This document shows, one piece after another, positions 62,881 to 64,000 of a stretch of 64,000 nt of DNA. Location of the stretch: assembly GCF_000612725.1 (NCBI RefSeq), contig NZ_HG964452.1, forward strand, positions 236,824 to 300,823. Reading direction: 5' to 3'. The notes under the pieces were generated by a model. It searched no databases. It saw nothing but the letters and a program-made list of their open reading frames with translations, and had not been told where the DNA came from. The translations under genes were made by a program, and so were the position numbers. Origin of the DNA: Mycolicibacterium austroafricanum. Its GTDB lineage: Bacteria; Actinomycetota; Actinomycetes; Mycobacteriales; Mycobacteriaceae. Positions within the stretch are counted from its first letter, which is position 1; every line of letters begins with the position of its first letter.

Positions 62881-63672
62881 TCAGGCGTCCGCGGTGACCG
62901 ACGCCAGTTCCAGATTGCTCTTCAGGTCGGACAGCTTTGACGGCCAGCCGCCCGAAACGAGCTCGCGGACAATGCTTCCCGAAGGGAAGCCGGTGTGGAT
63001 GACGGTCAGCTTGACGCGGCCGCCGTCCACCTGCTCGATGTCGAAGGACACCTTTGACCTCGGTTCGGCGGCCGCCCGGTCGATGACGTCCTCGGAGAGG
63101 CCGACCGTCGTCAGCTGCCGGGTGAAGGTGTGGAACGTGAACGCCAGCCTCCGGTACGGATCGGCCTCCAGGACGACCTGTTCGGGGTTGCTGATGTTGA
63201 GGTCGCCGTCGCGCCAGTCGAAGGTCGAACCGACCTTCCAGTCCGTGACGAGTCCGTGCCCCATGTAGCGCTCCGAGAAGGCCGGGTCCGTGACGGCCTG
63301 CCACAACCGCTCGGGCGTGGTCCTGATGTAGGTGGTGTAGACGAAATCATTGTCGTGTTCCATCGTGTCCTGCTCCAATGCTGTCTTCAGGTCTGCGAGC
63401 GTCTGTGCCCGCAGTCGGTCGTAGTGGTTGATCCAGCGGTCGGCGATGGCGTTGATCGGCTCGGCATTGAGGTAGTGCAGCTTTTCGCGGCCCCGCCACA
63501 CGGTGCTCACCAGGTTGGCGTCCTCAAGCACCTTGAGGTGCTTGCTCACCGATTGCCGGGCCATGTCCAGCCCGGCGCACAGCTCTCGCAGGCTCTGCCC
63601 GTTGCGGGCGTTCAAGCTGTCGAGAAGACGCCGCCGACTCGGATCGGCCAGCGCCCGAAACACCTCGTCCAT
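62881..63672 (-). CDS. ArsR-family regulator fused to an SRPBCC (AHSA1-like) domain
   Basis: A 263-residue fusion. The first 95 residues are an ArsR winged helix (LADPSRRRLLDSLNARNGQS, LCAGLDMARQSVSKHLKVLE recognition helix, GREKLHYLN wing) without the Cys metal motif; residues 105-260 are an AHSA1/SRPBCC ligand-binding domain (TYIRTTPERLWQAVTDPAF, TDWKVGSTFDW, FDIEQVDGGRVKLTVIHTGF). This arrangement is known in actinobacteria, and the SRPBCC part may sense a hydrophobic ligand. The ATG at 63672 is chosen; two palindromes at 63690-63743 in its 5' region are likely operators for autorepression and control of the divergent patatin gene. Confidence 0.9.
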   Translation of the reverse strand: MDEVFRALADPSRRRLLDSLNARNGQSLRELCAGLDMARQSVSKHLKVLEDANLVSTVWRGREKLHYLNAEPINAIADRWINHYDRLRAQTLADLKTALEQDTMEHDNDFVYTTYIRTTPERLWQAVTDPAFSERYMGHGLVTDWKVGSTFDWRDGDLNISNPEQVVLEADPYRRLAFTFHTFTRQLTTVGLSEDVIDRAAAEPRSKVSFDIEQVDGGRVKLTVIHTGFPSGSIVRELVSGGWPSKLSDLKSNLELASVTADA

Positions 63673-63689
63673 ATGTCCAGTTCTCCCAC

Positions 63690-63713
63690 ACATGCAGCCT
63701 TATGGCTACATGT
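63690..63713. promoter_or_regulatory. palindromic operator 1 (ArsR-type regulator)
   Basis: ACATGCAGCC and GGCTACATGT flank a 4-base centre (TTAT); the half-sites differ by one base. It lies 18 bases upstream of the ArsR start. Compare operator 2. Confidence 0.7.
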
Positions 63714-63723
63714 TGGACGATAG

Positions 63724-63743
63724 GCAGCCAATTGGCTGCATGT
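63724..63743. promoter_or_regulatory. palindromic operator 2 (ArsR-type regulator)
   Basis: GCAGCCAATTGGCTGC is a perfect 16-base palindrome followed by ATGT, giving the same GGCTGCATGT half-site as operator 1. The centres of the two sites are about 30 bases apart, close to three helical turns, so two dimers could bind on one face. Confidence 0.7.
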
Positions 63744-63793
63744 CAAGGGTTCTGCATTTCCGGCGCGGGCTGTTTTCGGCGCAGAATGGCTTC

Positions 63794-64000
63794 ATGCGGG
63801 TCGCACTGGCGTTGGGCAGCGGCGGAGCCCGCGGCTACGCCCACATCGGCGTCCTCAACGAGCTGACCGAGCGGGGACACGAGGTCGTCGGCATCGCCGG
63901 CTCCTCGATGGGCGCGCTGGTCGGCGGGCTGCAGGCAGCCGGCAAACTCGACGAGTACACGGCGTGGGCGAGTTCCCTGACCCAACGTGCGGTGCTTCGG
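63794..64000 (+). CDS. patatin-like phospholipase, N-terminal part
   Basis: ATG at 63794 opens a frame of 69 codons that runs off the window edge, starting MRVALALGSGGARGYAH. The GSGGARG oxyanion loop and the elbow AGSSMGALVG with the catalytic Ser are clear; the downstream Asp of the catalytic dyad lies outside the window. Mycobacterial patatins act as phospholipases or esterases. By order after lpqV it resembles Rv1063c. It is divergent from the ArsR-SRPBCC regulator. Confidence 0.85.
   Translation, partial: MRVALALGSGGARGYAHIGVLNELTERGHEVVGIAGSSMGALVGGLQAAGKLDEYTAWASSLTQRAVLR

Overview
The window is high-GC DNA from a mycobacterium, most likely an environmental, rapidly growing species (Mycolicibacterium type). 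From memory, gene content and order follow the M. tuberculosis block Rv1112 to about Rv1063c read in inverted direction: ychF, DUF6542 protein, ispH, lipid-droplet protein, xseA, xseB, 3-beta-HSD, AI-2E permease, DUF4245 protein, glpX, fum, deacetylase, phoH2, desA2, glyA, coaA, Z-prenyl synthase, hemolysin III, DUF255 protein, small membrane protein, mca, DUF4307 protein, greA, metB, RDD/Pra region, cbs, lipU, GDSL hydrolase, fadA3, Bax-inhibitor protein, echA9, echA8, Rv1069c-type hydrolase, lpqV and a patatin. No tRNA, rRNA or CRISPR array was seen.

Layout. 1-2.6 kb is a patchy accessory region next to ychF: a truncated 13E12/HNH gene, a DUF1801 protein, an SDR and a YjdM zinc-ribbon protein, separated by three degenerate copies of the last 30-45 bp of ychF. 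2.7-13.8 kb is conserved core with an inserted arylsulfatase and a penicillin-binding lipoprotein. 13.8-22.2 kb is accessory: a hydrolase, a Met-rich membrane protein with a HAD phosphatase and a formylglycine-generating enzyme, a GGDEF/EAL protein, and a pair of SDR genes behind a KstR-type operator. 22.2-31 kb is core metabolism (gluconeogenic FBPase, fumarase) plus PhoH2 and DesA2. An intact IS30-family element (31,096-32,436) lies between desA2 and glyA, and a 63-bp element made only of its two ends lies at 37.2 kb. 34-44 kb holds coenzyme A, prenyl and mycothiol functions, with a palindrome plus a 23-bp tandem repeat at 40.3-40.5 kb. 44.6-52 kb holds greA and sulfur amino acid genes (metB, cbs). 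52-62 kb is lipid and acyl-CoA catabolism with purT inserted. The right end has a cysteine dioxygenase-rhodanese operon behind a Cys-Cys leader ORF, lpqV, and an ArsR-SRPBCC regulator facing a patatin gene across two palindromic operators.

Themes. Three motifs fit the KstR consensus TNNAACNNGTTNNA, before hsd, the SDR pair and fadA3, and suggest a dispersed sterol/lipid regulon. About ten start codons have a -10-like hexamer about 4-9 nt upstream, mostly 6-7 nt, as expected for leaderless or near-leaderless mRNAs. The most novel-looking items are the repeated ychF tails (a possible integration hotspot), the greA leader RNA with two mutually exclusive stems, a Cys-Cys mini-ORF with competing stems before phoH2, and the IS30-derived miniature element. 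All identifications rest on reading the sequence and on recalled family knowledge; no searches were run.
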